Counted from the first letter of the stretch, positions 6,681 through 15,062 are shown. The stretch: DNA of 64,000 bases from DATCLS01 sp036563805 (GCA_036563805.1 DATCLS010000045.1:1-64000), one strand, 5' to 3'. Notes: a model not told the origin generated them from the letters alone. Made by a program: numbers and translations.

Positions 6681-9025
6681 GCGCCGGCACCGTGCCCCGT
6701 ACCTCCGCCCGCGCCGTCGGCGCCCGCGTCCCCCGGGTCGAGGACGAGCGGCTCCTGACCGGCCAAGGCCGGTTCGTGGCCGACGTGCAGCTGCCCGGCT
6801 CGCTCCACGCCTGCTTCGTCCGCAGCCCGTACGCCCGGGCCCGCATCCTGGGCGTCGACGCCGACGAGGCCCGGGCGCTGCCGGGCGTCCACGCCGTGTT
6901 CGTGGCCGCCGACCTGCTGCCCGACGTCCACGAGCAGTGGCACACGCTCACGGGCCCCGACGCGGTGGAGGCGCCCCGTCCGCCGCTGGCCGACGGTGAG
7001 GTCCGATTCGTCGGCGACCCGGTGGCGCTGGTCCTGGCCGAGAACCCCTACCTGGCCGAGGACGCCACCGAGCTGGTCTACGTCGACTACGAGCCGCAGC
7101 CGCCGGCGGTCGACTACACGGCGGCCGCAAACGCCGCGGACGCTGCGGAGGCCCCAGAGGCGACCGTCCACGCCGCCTTCCCCGACAACGTGATGGGCGG
7201 GGTCACGGGCGAGGGGCAGGACGAGGTCGACGCCGCCTTCGCCGCCGCCCCCCACGTCGTGGCCGCGACCATCCGCCAGCACGCCCACGTCCCCGCGCCC
7301 ATGGAGACCCGGGGGCTGGTGGCCCACTGGCAGCGGGGCGAGCTGACCGTCCACGCCGCCACCCAGTCGCCGCACGAGTTCCGCAGCTTCTTCGCCCGGC
7401 TGCTGGGCGTGCCCGAGCACCGGGTCCGGGTGATCATGCGGGACACCGGCGGGGCGTTCGGGCAGAAGATCTTCGTGCAGCGCGAGGACATGGCGATCGT
7501 GCTGGCGGCCCGGAAGGTCCCGGCGCCGGTCACCTGGATCGAGGACCGACGCGAGAACCTGCTGGCCGCCGGCCAGTCCCGCCGCGAGCACGGCGACGCC
7601 CGCCTGGCGTTCGACGACGACGGCCGGATCCTGGCCGCTCGCCTCGACGTCGTCCAGGACGTCGGCGCCTACCCCACCCCGGCGCCGATCAACTCGGCCG
7701 CGCTCATCGGCCGGCTGTTCCCCGGCCCCTACCGGGTGCCGGCCGGCACGTTCACGTCCCGCTCGGTCTGCTCCAACACGGTCGGCCGCAGCGCCTACCG
7801 GGGCCCGTGGGAGTTCGAGACGCTGGCCCGCGAGGTGCTCCTCGACATCGCCGCCCGCCAGCTGGGGATCGACCCGGTCGAGCTGCGCCGCCGCAACCTC
7901 CTGCGCCGGGACGAGCTGCCGTTCACCAACCCCAACGGCATGACCTACGACCGGATCACGCCGCTCGAAACGTTCGAGCACGCCATCGAGCTGCTCGACT
8001 ACGAGGCGTTCCGGAAGGAGCAGGCCGCGGCCCGGGCCGAGGGCCGCTACCTCGGCGTCGGGACGTCCACCTACGCCGAGCCGACGACCGGGGGCTTCGG
8101 CATGTACGCCACCGAGGGCGCCACCATCCGCATCGAGCCGTCCGGTGCCATCAACCTCTACGTGGCCGGCGGGTCGGCCGGCAACAGTGTCGAGACCACG
8201 GCCGTGCAGCTGGCCGCCGACGCGCTGGGGGTGGACGTGGCCGACGTCCACACGATCCAGGGCGACACGGCCGTCACCCCCTACGGCGCCGGCACCGGCG
8301 GGAGCCGCAGCGGCGCGATGGTCGCCGGCGCCGTCACCGAGACGGCGGCGGTCCTGCGCGACAAGCTGGCCCGCATCGCCGCCCACCGCCTCGAGGCCGC
8401 CGTCGAGGACATCGAGCTGTCCGGCGGGCGCGCCCACGTGCGGGGCGTGCCGGCGCGGGCCCTGACCTACGGCGAGATCGCCGCCCTCGCCTACCACCAG
8501 CCCGATCAGCTGCCACCGGGCATGCCGGCCGGGCTCGAGGCGAGCGGGCGGTACACGACGCCGAGCCCGTTCGTGTGGGCCAACGCCACCCACGTGTGCA
8601 CGTGCGAGGTCGACGTCGAGACCGGCCAGGTCACGCTGCTGCGCTACATCGTGGCCGAGGACTGCGGCCCGATGATCAACCCCAACGTGGTCGAGGGCCA
8701 GATCGCCGGCGGGACCGTGCAGGGCATCGGCGGCGTGCTCTACGAACACCTGGCCTACGACGGCGAGGGGAACCCGCTGACCTCGACGTTGATGGACTAC
8801 CTGCTGCCGACCTCGACCGAGGTGCCGGTCATCGAGCACGGCCACGTCGAGACGCCGGGGCCCGGGGCCGGCGGCTACAAGGGCGTCGGCGAGGGCGGGG
8901 CCATCGGGGCGCCCGCCGCCGTCGTCAACGCCGTGGCCGACGCCCTCAGCCCGTTCGGGGTCACGATCACCTCGCTGCCGCTCGGGCCGGCCGACATCCT
9001 GGCCCTGGTGGAGGACCGTCGGTGA
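6677..9025 (+). CDS. Xanthine dehydrogenase/CoxL-like molybdopterin-binding large subunit
   Basis: A 782-residue protein of the molybdenum hydroxylase large-subunit family. The N-terminal a/b-hammerhead domain runs from VGARVPRVEDERLLTGQGRF to about residue 155, and the molybdopterin-binding domains follow. The active-site-loop region is AYRGPW (373-378), neither the form I CO dehydrogenase signature (CSFR) nor exactly the AYRGAG of form II. The catalytic Glu is in KGVGEGG (E739). This supports an aerobic hydroxylase of unknown substrate rather than a true CO dehydrogenase. The start GTG 6677 overlaps the SDR stop (GTGA). No FAD or 2Fe-2S partner subunits are adjacent, which is odd because these normally form a three-subunit operon. 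Cofactor genes moeA, moaA and moaC lie 6-9 kb downstream. Confidence 0.9.
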   Translation: MSAGTVPRTSARAVGARVPRVEDERLLTGQGRFVADVQLPGSLHACFVRSPYARARILGVDADEARALPGVHAVFVAADLLPDVHEQWHTLTGPDAVEAPRPPLADGEVRFVGDPVALVLAENPYLAEDATELVYVDYEPQPPAVDYTAAANAADAAEAPEATVHAAFPDNVMGGVTGEGQDEVDAAFAAAPHVVAATIRQHAHVPAPMETRGLVAHWQRGELTVHAATQSPHEFRSFFARLLGVPEHRVRVIMRDTGGAFGQKIFVQREDMAIVLAARKVPAPVTWIEDRRENLLAAGQSRREHGDARLAFDDDGRILAARLDVVQDVGAYPTPAPINSAALIGRLFPGPYRVPAGTFTSRSVCSNTVGRSAYRGPWEFETLAREVLLDIAARQLGIDPVELRRRNLLRRDELPFTNPNGMTYDRITPLETFEHAIELLDYEAFRKEQAAARAEGRYLGVGTSTYAEPTTGGFGMYATEGATIRIEPSGAINLYVAGGSAGNSVETTAVQLAADALGVDVADVHTIQGDTAVTPYGAGTGGSRSGAMVAGAVTETAAVLRDKLARIAAHRLEAAVEDIELSGGRAHVRGVPARALTYGEIAALAYHQPDQLPPGMPAGLEASGRYTTPSPFVWANATHVCTCEVDVETGQVTLLRYIVAEDCGPMINPNVVEGQIAGGTVQGIGGVLYEHLAYDGEGNPLTSTLMDYLLPTSTEVPVIEHGHVETPGPGAGGYKGVGEGGAIGAPAAVVNAVADALSPFGVTITSLPLGPADILALVEDRR

Positions 9026-9729
9026 CTCGGATGATCAAGCGGATCGCCTTCACCCTTGCCGGGGCGGGGTCGGACGGCCTGCGGGACCGGGTGGCCGCCG
9101 GGCTGGGCGCGCCCGACGGCGTCCGGCCCGTGCGGGTGGCGCTGTGCGTCGCCCTGCCCGAGCTCATCCCCGACCCCGTGCACGACGCCATCGGGATCTC
9201 ATGGTTCGCGGACGGGGCGCACCACCGGCGGTTCGAGGAGTGGATGGAGGCGTCCGGGGCGGGGGCCTCCCTCGGGGCGACCGGGAGCGGGCCGTCCGCC
9301 GGGTTCGGCCTGGTCGTCGCCGAGGAGCACGTCGGGCGGGGCGCCGACTGGCTGGCGGCCCGGTGGGCGGACGGCGGGCCCCGGCTGAAGCACATGGCGG
9401 TCGCCCGGCGGGCCGCGGGGTTGACGCCCGCCGAGTTCTCGGCCCGGTGGCAGAACCGGGCCGGGAAGGTCGGCGCCACGCCCATCCCCGACGTGGCCCG
9501 GGGCTGCGCCTACGTGCAGAACCACCCGCTGCTCCGGGATGGGGGCGGAGATGGGGGCGGCGGGTCGGGCGGCTGGCTCTACGACGCCGTGAACGAGGTG
9601 TGGTTCGACGACGCGGAGGCCCTGCGGACCCGCATCCGGTGGATGGACGAGGCGCTGGCCACCGGCGCCGAGGACGACCTGGTCGGGGCCCACAGCTTCG
9701 TCGCCGTGCGCGAGGAGGTCCTGTCATAG
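9022..9729 (+). CDS. EthD-like domain protein
   Basis: A 235-residue protein with EthD/ferredoxin-like features in two halves. The second half is clearest: LKHMAVARRAAGLTPAEFSA, GCAYVQNHPL, then a Tyr-Asp...VNEVWF strand and a terminal AHSFVAVREE, as in EthD-type dimeric alpha-beta barrels. The first half (IKRIAFTLAG...ISWFADGAHHRRFEEW) looks like a diverged copy, so the protein may be an internal tandem duplication. The start GTG 9022 overlaps the upstream TGA; ATG 9031 is an alternative. EthD proteins accompany oxidative degradation operons but have no assigned reaction. Its position between the CoxL-like gene and the F420-type oxidoreductase supports a shared pathway. Confidence 0.7.
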   Translation: MTRMIKRIAFTLAGAGSDGLRDRVAAGLGAPDGVRPVRVALCVALPELIPDPVHDAIGISWFADGAHHRRFEEWMEASGAGASLGATGSGPSAGFGLVVAEEHVGRGADWLAARWADGGPRLKHMAVARRAAGLTPAEFSARWQNRAGKVGATPIPDVARGCAYVQNHPLLRDGGGDGGGGSGGWLYDAVNEVWFDDAEALRTRIRWMDEALATGAEDDLVGAHSFVAVREEVLS

Positions 9730-9788
9730 GCGGCTCCTCGCCGGCGGCGGGAGCCGCCGGGTCGGAGCCGGCCGGGCCGGGGGCGGCG

Positions 9789-10706
9789 GTGCCGGAGCCG
9801 GAGCGGCCGTGGGCGGACGAGCCGCTGCGGGTCGGCCTCACGGTCGCCACCACGGCCAACACCGACACCGGGGCCGTGGACGCCGGCCGCGTCGTCGAGG
9901 CCGCCCGTCGGGCCGAGGCGGCCGGGTTCGACGTCGTCTACGTCGGCGACCACCTCGTGCACCCCCGCCCGATGCTCGAGTCGCTGGTCACGCTCGGGGC
10001 CATCGCCGCCTCCACCGAGCGCATCGCGCTCGGTCCCTGCGTGCTGCTGCTGGCGCTCCGCCACCCCGTGCTGGCCGCCAACCAACTCCGGACCCTGGCG
10101 ACGTTCGCCCCCGGCCGGCTGCGCATCGGGGTCGGCGTGGGCGGCGAGTACCCGGCCGAGTTCGCCGCCGCCGGCGTCCCGCTGGCCGAGCGCGGGGCCC
10201 GGACCGACGCCGCCCTCGACCGGCTACGCGCCGAGCTGGGTGAGGTGCCGGTCTTCGTCGGCGGGTCCCGGGAGCCGGCGCTGCGGCGGGCCGTCGAGCG
10301 GGCCGACGGGTGGATCGGCTACCTGCTCGGGCCCGAGAGCGTGGCCCGCCGGGTGGACCGGCTCTCGCGGCTCCGGGCCTCGCAGGGGCGGGCGTGCGAG
10401 CCGTTCGCCACCGGGATGCTGCTGCCGGTCCTCGTCACCGATCGTCCGGACGGGCAGGCCCGGCCTCGGGCCGAGGCGGCCGCCGCCTGGGCCCGCCTCA
10501 CCGCCACGTCCGCGCCGCTGCCCGAGCGCCTGTTCGTGGCCGGCCCTCCCGACCAGGTTGTCGCCGAGCTCGACGCCTACCGGCGGGCCGGCTGCACCGA
10601 GCTGGTCCTCACGCCCGCCGACCACGGCGACGCCCACCTCGACCAGATCGACCGCCTGGCGACCGAGGTGCTGCCCCGGTTGCGGGCGCTGGATGGACGG
10701 TCGTAG
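9789..10706 (+). CDS. LLM-class (F420-dependent type) oxidoreductase
   Basis: About 305 residues forming a luciferase-like TIM barrel. It has LRVGLTVATT as strand 1, FDVVYVGDHLVHPRPMLESL as the conserved D-H segment, and RIALGPCVLLLALRHPVLAA followed by LATFAPGRLRIGVGVGGEYP. These are hallmarks of actinobacterial F420-dependent oxidoreductases, although some use FMN. The start is uncertain: GTG 9789 is chosen as the only usable in-frame start close to the fold. The reading frame extends further upstream through the EthD gene but without a good start. The region after the stop holds small direct repeats (CCCGATCGTCGCCG at about 10717-10750). Confidence 0.8.
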   Translation: MPEPERPWADEPLRVGLTVATTANTDTGAVDAGRVVEAARRAEAAGFDVVYVGDHLVHPRPMLESLVTLGAIAASTERIALGPCVLLLALRHPVLAANQLRTLATFAPGRLRIGVGVGGEYPAEFAAAGVPLAERGARTDAALDRLRAELGEVPVFVGGSREPALRRAVERADGWIGYLLGPESVARRVDRLSRLRASQGRACEPFATGMLLPVLVTDRPDGQARPRAEAAAAWARLTATSAPLPERLFVAGPPDQVVAELDAYRRAGCTELVLTPADHGDAHLDQIDRLATEVLPRLRALDGRS

Positions 10707-10815
10707 CCGCCCGCCCGATCGTCGCCGCCGGCCCGATCGTCGCCGCCCGATGAGAACGGCCGGGCGGCTGCGTCTCTTGCTGTAGACCGAGCGCCGAACC
10801 CCTGGAGGCAGCGCC

Positions 10816-11313
10816 ATGCGAACGGACGAGATCGCCGAGGTCCTCGGCCGGCCGGGCAGCCAAGAGCTGTTGGCCCGCGACATCACCCGGCTGGCCTACG
10901 TGGCGCAGGACGGCACGCCGCGCACCGTGCCGATCGGGTTCACCTGGAACGGGTCGGAGGTCGTCATGTGCACCCCGACCAACGCCCCGAAGCTGAAGGC
11001 GCTGCGGGCCAACCCGAACGTCGCCCTGACGATCGACACCGAGGTGCACCCGCCCAAGATCCTGCTCATCCGCGGTCGGGTCGAGCTCGACGTCGTCGAC
11101 GGCATCCCGGACGAGTACATGCAGATGAACGGGAGCTACCAGATGACCCCCGAGCAGCGGGCCGAGTGGGAGGTCGAGGTGCGGTCGCTGTACCAGAGCA
11201 TGGTCCGCATCGTCGTGACCCCGACCTGGGCGAAGCTCATCGACTTCGAGACGACCCTCCCGACCCCGGTCGAGGAGCTCCTCCAGCAGCGCGCCGAGCG
11301 CCAGGGCACCTGA
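10816..11313 (+). CDS. Pyridoxamine 5'-phosphate oxidase-fold protein
   Basis: A 165-residue split-barrel protein. RLAYVAQDGTPRTVPIGFTW is the first flavin-barrel strand pair. MCTPTNAPKLKALRANPNVALTID is the K...L..NP.V.L motif typical of PNPOx-like F420- or FMN-binding proteins. The ATG 10816 start is preceded by GGAGGCAGC. True PNPOx substrate residues are not evident, so this is a general flavin/deazaflavin-binding family call. It is followed directly by a serine-hydrolase remnant and then by a second PNPOx-fold gene. Confidence 0.85.
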   Translation: MRTDEIAEVLGRPGSQELLARDITRLAYVAQDGTPRTVPIGFTWNGSEVVMCTPTNAPKLKALRANPNVALTIDTEVHPPKILLIRGRVELDVVDGIPDEYMQMNGSYQMTPEQRAEWEVEVRSLYQSMVRIVVTPTWAKLIDFETTLPTPVEELLQQRAERQGT

Positions 11314-11716
11314 CCGCCGGGCCCCCAACCGCCCCGACCTCCTCACCAGCGACATCCCCTCCGAGGGCACGATGACCGCCCGCGGCGCCGCCCGCCTGTT
11401 CTCGGCGCTGCTCGGGCACGTCGACGGCGTCGGGCTGGTGTCGCCGGCTCGGCGGACGGCGATGGCGGCGGTGGCGTTCACCGGGCTGGACCAGGTGATG
11501 GGCTTCCCCATCTCGTGGGCCTACGGCTACGCCCCGGCCCGGCCGAGCGTCCGGGGCGTCCCCGGGTCCGCCTTCGGCATGGTCGGCACGAACGGCGCGG
11601 CCGTCTGGGCGGACATCGACTGCGGCGTCGCAGCCGTCGTGCTGCGCAACCGCTTCGCCGCCGACTTCTCCACCGTCGAGCGGATCGACCGACTGATCGA
11701 GGACGAGCTGACGTGA
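11312..11716 (+). pseudogene. C-terminal remnant of a beta-lactamase/CubicO-type serine hydrolase
   Basis: In this frame the DNA reads RPDLLTSDIPSEGTMTARGA, then ARLFSALLGHVDG, and ends with FGMVGTNGAAVWADIDCGVA followed by VVLRNRF. That is the last third of a class C beta-lactamase-related esterase, including the Gly-x-x-Gly-rich KTG-equivalent strand. The N-terminal part with the SxxK nucleophile (about 270 residues) is absent. The similarity begins at the preceding gene's stop codon, so the rest was deleted rather than frameshifted. An ATG at 11372 could allow a 114-residue product, but it would be catalytically dead. The last codons overlap the GTG of the next gene. Confidence 0.7.
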
Positions 11717-12228
11717 CCGAACCCCTCGTGACCGAGCCCTCCACCACCCTCGACGCCCGCTTCAGCGAGCCGGGCGTGGCGCCGACCTCCTGGGACGACA
11801 CCCTCCGAGCGCTCGAGACGGCCGAGCTGTTCTGGATCACCACCGTCCGCGCCGACGGCCGCCCCCACATGAGCCCGCTCGTGGCGGTGTGGCTCGACGG
11901 CGCCCTCCACTTCTCCACCGGCGCCGAGGAGCAGAAGGCCGTCAACCTGCGCACCAACCCGCACGTCCTGCTGGCGACGGGCGGCAACGACTGGGACCGG
12001 GGCCTCGACGTGGTCGTCGAGGGCGAGGCCGTGCCCACCACCGACGAGCCGACGCTGCGGCGCCTCGCCGAGCGGTGGCGGACGAAGTGGGACGGGCGCT
12101 GGGACTACGAGGTCCGCGACGGCGCCTTCCACCACGAGGGCGGCGCCGCCCTCGTCTTCTCCGTGATCCCGACCAAGGTGCTCGCCTTCGGCAAGGCGCC
12201 GTACACCCACACCCGCCACCGGTTCTGA
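11713..12228 (+). CDS. Pyridoxamine 5'-phosphate oxidase-fold protein (second copy)
   Basis: A 171-residue protein with TAELFWITTVRADGRPHMSP and LVAVWLDGALHFSTGAEEQK followed by NLRTNPHVLLATG, the classic PNPOx-like split barrel. WDRGLDVVVEGEAV and the C-terminal FSVIPTKVLAFGK complete the fold. Relatives are F420H2-dependent reductases or FMN proteins. GTG 11713 overlaps the remnant's TGA; GTG 11740 is a possible shorter start. It shares fold but little sequence with the gene at 10816-11313. Its stop codon falls in a 13-bp tandem repeat. Confidence 0.85.
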   Translation: MTEPLVTEPSTTLDARFSEPGVAPTSWDDTLRALETAELFWITTVRADGRPHMSPLVAVWLDGALHFSTGAEEQKAVNLRTNPHVLLATGGNDWDRGLDVVVEGEAVPTTDEPTLRRLAERWRTKWDGRWDYEVRDGAFHHEGGAALVFSVIPTKVLAFGKAPYTHTRHRF

Positions 12229-12260
12229 TCGGCGCTCCTGATCGGCGCTCCTGATCGGCG
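12225..12260 (+). repeat. 13-bp tandem repeat (CTGATCGGCGCTC, about 2.8 copies)
   Basis: CTGATCGGCGCTC occurs at 12225-12237 and 12238-12250, and a 10-base partial copy follows. The first copy contains the TGA stop of the PNPOx-fold gene, so it may be recent slippage just after the coding end. Confidence 0.8.
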
Positions 12261-12294
12261 GGCCGGACGGCGGCGGCTCTGGCAGGCTGCTGCC

Positions 12295-12792
12295 ATGGTG
12301 CGACTGGTCCGGCCCGACGTGGAGCAGATGGACGCCGCGCTGCGGGGCGACGATGCGCTCGCCGAGGCGCTCGGCTGCGGTGTCGTGCCCGGCTGGGCGA
12401 CCTTCACCGAAGCGCTCGGGCCGGCACGCGACGCCCTCGCCGCCAGTCCCGATGGGACGGCGTGGGGCACCCGATTCTTCGTCGCCGGCGACCCGCCCCA
12501 GCTCGTCGGCTGGGGCGGCTTCAAGGGCCCGCCGGACGACGGAGTCGTCGAGCTCGGCTACGAGATCGCCGAGAGCCACCGGGGCCGCGGGCTCGCCACC
12601 GCCGCGGCCCGGGCGATGCTCGCCGAGGCCTTGGCGGACGAGTCCGTCACGGCGGTGATCGCCCACACGCTGCCGGAGCGCAACGCCTCGAACCACATCC
12701 TCGAGAAGCTCGGCTTCACCTTCGACGGCGAGGTCCGCGACGGCGACGAGACCGCCTGGTGCTTCCGCCGCCCGCGCTCCCCCGCCGACTGA
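12295..12792 (+). CDS. GNAT family N-acetyltransferase (RimJ/RimL type)
   Basis: A 165-residue acetyltransferase. Motif A is ESHRGRGLATAAARAMLAEA with the R-x-x-G-x-A loop. It is preceded by the strand LVGWGGFKGPPDDGVVELGY and followed by AHTLPERNASNHILEKLGF, where Asn-x-Ser-x-x-x-x-E-K-x-G-F is the RimJ/L-type ending. A CAGGCT box 6 nt before ATG 12295 may be a leaderless -10. The substrate is unknown; the sequence fits general protein or antibiotic acetyltransferases equally well. Confidence 0.85.
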   Translation: MVRLVRPDVEQMDAALRGDDALAEALGCGVVPGWATFTEALGPARDALAASPDGTAWGTRFFVAGDPPQLVGWGGFKGPPDDGVVELGYEIAESHRGRGLATAAARAMLAEALADESVTAVIAHTLPERNASNHILEKLGFTFDGEVRDGDETAWCFRRPRSPAD

Positions 12793-13120
12793 CCCCCGCC
12801 CCGGCGTCGATGGGCCCGGATGCGGCGCTCGAAGAAGGGCGTGAACGCGCAGAGCCCCGCCTCGAGGGCGGGCCTCGCTACCTGGCCCCCGAGGAGGCCA
12901 GGCCGATCCGGCCGGACCAGGTCCGGTCCCGGCATGGCCGTCGGCGGCACGGCGGCGCCACGCCGACGTGGAGGACACCGGGCGCCCAGGCTCCTGTACC
13001 TCCTCACGCTGCTGTCGGCGTGGCCGCTGCGTGCCCTGTGGCTGCGTCGACGCCGCGGCCGCCGGGCGCCGGGTCGGGCGGTTGGACGCCGCTGGTTCGC
13101 ACTCGGAACCCCGGACGCGG
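12793..13120. other. Non-coding stretch upstream of the tRNA terminator
   Basis: No gene is supported. A small GC hairpin (CCCGCC, TCGAG, GGCGGG) at 12856-12872 may end the GNAT transcript, but it lacks a U-tract. The remainder shows only shadow frames. Confidence 0.4.
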
Positions 13121-13146
13121 AAAGGCCGCCAGCGAACTGGCGGCCT
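13121..13146 (-). terminator. Rho-independent terminator of tRNA-Ala
   Basis: On the minus strand GGCCGCCAG, loop TTCG, CTGGCGGCC and then TTTCC form a perfect 9-bp stem with a UUCG tetraloop and a short U-tract. It begins 9 nt after the encoded CCA end of the tRNA. Confidence 0.85.
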
Positions 13147-13154
13147 CACCTTCG

Positions 13155-13231
13155 TGGTGGAGGTGATGGGACTCGAACCCACGGCCTCTTCGATGCGACC
13201 GAAGCGCTCTAGCCAACTGAGCTACACCCCC
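13155..13231 (-). tRNA. tRNA-Ala (anticodon CGC)
   Basis: A full cloverleaf reads on the minus strand. The acceptor pair is GGGGGTG/CACCTCC with the G3-U70 wobble that identifies alanine tRNAs. The D stem is GCTC/GAGC, the anticodon stem CTTCG/CGAAG with loop GTCGCAT (U33, anticodon CGC at 13197-13195), and the T arm GTGGG-TTCGAGT-CCCAT. Discriminator A73 and CCA are encoded (13157-13155). A possible promoter upstream is TTGGCG, 16 nt, TATCCT (13249-13244). It decodes GCG, a very frequent codon at this GC content. Confidence 0.95.
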
Positions 13232-13355
13232 ACTGGAACCGTCAGGATAGCCGACTCGCCGCGACCGCCAACCCCCGAAAGCCACCCGGTCGCCCCAGGC
13301 CACCCCGGGGCGTCACGCCCGACGGCCCGCCCCGCCTGGCCCACCCGGCCGCGGG

Positions 13356-13982
13356 TCAGCCCGGGGCGTGGCGCTCGATGGCCTGTTGGAGGCGGGTCTG
13401 GAGGACGGTCGTCGTCACGTCGCCCCGGCTGCGCTCGAGGACGGCCCGCAGGGAGTCGAGCGTGCGCCGCAGCCCGTTGGTGACGGCGTCGGGATAGTCG
13501 ATCACGACGAGGGCGTCGTACACGTCGTCCATGGCGGCGAGCAGCGACTCGGCCCGCTCCAGCTGACCCTCGCGCAGCCGGTCGAGCAGGTGGCGGCGCA
13601 GCTCGCTGGCCGCCTCGGCCAGGCCCCGCATCCAGGCCGTGGGCGACACCCCGAGGTCGCCGGGCGACGGGACCGGGTCGCCGGCCACCAGGGCGGCCAC
13701 CGCCCGCGCCTCGGCGTACTCCTTCTCGGCGTCGTGCAGGAACCCGGCGTGGGCCACCGCCGGGTACGGCGCCAGCACCCGCTGGGCCTCGCGCAGCGCC
13801 TCCTCCGCCTCGGCGGCGATCACCGCCGCGCCCGACACGTCGAGCCGATGGACGGCCCGGATGCTCGACCCCGAGGCCCGGATGACCCGCCGGCACGCCG
13901 GAAGCGCCGCCTCCCGGGCCTGGTTGAGCGCATCGAGCTCGCCGACGACGGCGGCGACCGTCTCGCTCAGGCCCGGGACCAT
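13356..13982 (-). CDS. Translin family protein
   Basis: A 208-residue all-helical protein. It shows REAALPACRRVIRASGSSIR (translin helix 1: E-K-A-L...R..I R..S..IRA.H), VAHAGFLHDAEKEYAEA, LGVSPTAWMRGLAEAASELR (GL-D..GELRR region), and MDDVYDALVVIDYPDAVTNG followed by LRRTLDSLRAVLERSRGD. These match the translin/TRAX fold in order and length. Family members are nucleic-acid-binding octamers; TRAX-type acidic catalytic residues cannot be confirmed by eye. Translins are common in eukaryotes and archaea and sporadic in bacteria. It lies 15 bp after the membrane-protein gene, suggesting co-transcription. Role in this organism is unknown. Confidence 0.75.
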   Translation of the reverse strand: MVPGLSETVAAVVGELDALNQAREAALPACRRVIRASGSSIRAVHRLDVSGAAVIAAEAEEALREAQRVLAPYPAVAHAGFLHDAEKEYAEARAVAALVAGDPVPSPGDLGVSPTAWMRGLAEAASELRRHLLDRLREGQLERAESLLAAMDDVYDALVVIDYPDAVTNGLRRTLDSLRAVLERSRGDVTTTVLQTRLQQAIERHAPG

Positions 13983-13997
13983 GGACCGGATGCGGGC

Positions 13998-15062
13998 CTA
14001 CTGGGCCGCGCCGCCGTTGAGCACGACGACGGGCGGGCGAGGCGCACGGATCGGCGCCAGGTAGTGCACCTTCTCCTCGCGCTCGAGCGTGCGACGCTGG
14101 CGCTGCACCAGGAGCACGACGTAGGTGACGAGCAGAAGGTCGGCCACGGCGTGGGCCACCCACCAGCCGAGCCCGCCGATCAGGGCCGCCGGCAGCGCCG
14201 TCACCACGGCCGCGACCAGCAGCGTGGCCAGCACCCGCCGGCGGCGCCGGTAGCCGGCGAGCCGCCCCCGGGCTTCGGCGGAGCGCGCTTCGGCCGATCG
14301 GCGCCGGGCCTCGGCCAGCTCGGCCCACCGGTCGTCGACCACGACCGACCGGCGCGCCCCCTGCGATCCGTTGGACGCCGACGCCGGCGACACGGCCGAG
14401 ACCGCCGAGGCGGCCGCACCCGCCGAGCGGGCCGGCACCTCGCCGCTGACCCACGGCTCGCCGCCGTAGCGCAGGCCCCGGGCCGGCGCAGCGTACGCCG
14501 CCGGCGCCGCCACCCGGCGACCGCCGCGCGCCACACCTGCCGGGCGCGGACCCCGTGCCCTCACCCGGACGTCGCCGGCCTCGCGATCCTCGACCCCCAG
14601 CACGCCAGGAACCCCCTGCTCACCGTGGCCCCCGGCCTCGTCGTCGCCGTAGCCATCGTCGTCGTAGTCGTAGTCGTCGTACTCGTCGGAGTAGGCGGCG
14701 TACGGGTCGCCGTGCGCGCCATCGGCGTACCCGCCGTCGCCGCCCTCGACAGCCTCGGCCTCGACGTACTCGTCGTCGTAGTAGTCGGCGTAGTCGCCGT
14801 CGTCGCCGTAACCCTCGACGTCGTCGTAGGCCTCGTCGTAGGCGTAGCCGTCGTCGTCGGCCCCGTAGACCGTGACGCTGCGGTAGGTGCCGGTGGGCGC
14901 GGCCGGGTACCCCGGCGACGTCCGCTCGAGCAGCCACAGCTGGCGATGGAACGAGGCCATCGAGGCGATCGGGCGCCGCTCGCGCCGGTTCTGCAGCCAC
15001 GGGGGGAGCAGCACCGCCGCCCAGATCACCCCGAGGAGCAACAACACGATCACGGCATCCAC
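13998..15062 (-). CDS. Membrane protein with an acidic Asp/Tyr-rich linker
   Basis: A 354-residue protein. One N-terminal transmembrane helix (AVIVLLLLGVIWAAVLLPPW) is followed by a conserved cytoplasmic segment (RRERRPIASMASFHRQLWLL). A very acidic D/Y/G/E linker covers about residues 70-145, and an Ala/Arg-rich region follows. Two closely spaced C-terminal helices (VLATLLVAAVVTALPAALIG, then a second) and a basic tail end the protein. The architecture resembles actinobacterial conserved membrane proteins encoded near galU and moeA; galU and moeA are indeed within 7 kb here. The linker DNA is a run of GTC/GTA triplets (about 14640-14850), which makes strong shadow ORFs. No function is assigned. 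Confidence 0.7.
   Translation of the reverse strand: MDAVIVLLLLGVIWAAVLLPPWLQNRRERRPIASMASFHRQLWLLERTSPGYPAAPTGTYRSVTVYGADDDGYAYDEAYDDVEGYGDDGDYADYYDDEYVEAEAVEGGDGGYADGAHGDPYAAYSDEYDDYDYDDDGYGDDEAGGHGEQGVPGVLGVEDREAGDVRVRARGPRPAGVARGGRRVAAPAAYAAPARGLRYGGEPWVSGEVPARSAGAAASAVSAVSPASASNGSQGARRSVVVDDRWAELAEARRRSAEARSAEARGRLAGYRRRRRVLATLLVAAVVTALPAALIGGLGWWVAHAVADLLLVTYVVLLVQRQRRTLEREEKVHYLAPIRAPRPPVVVLNGGAAQ

Noticed and set aside
6677..9025. Form I aerobic CO dehydrogenase large subunit
   Set aside because: The CSFR active-site signature is absent (AYRGPW instead), and medium and small subunits are missing.
14640..14850. GTC/GTA triplet run as a microsatellite
   Set aside because: It is the coding sequence for the acidic linker of the membrane protein on the minus strand, so a separate repeat call is unnecessary.
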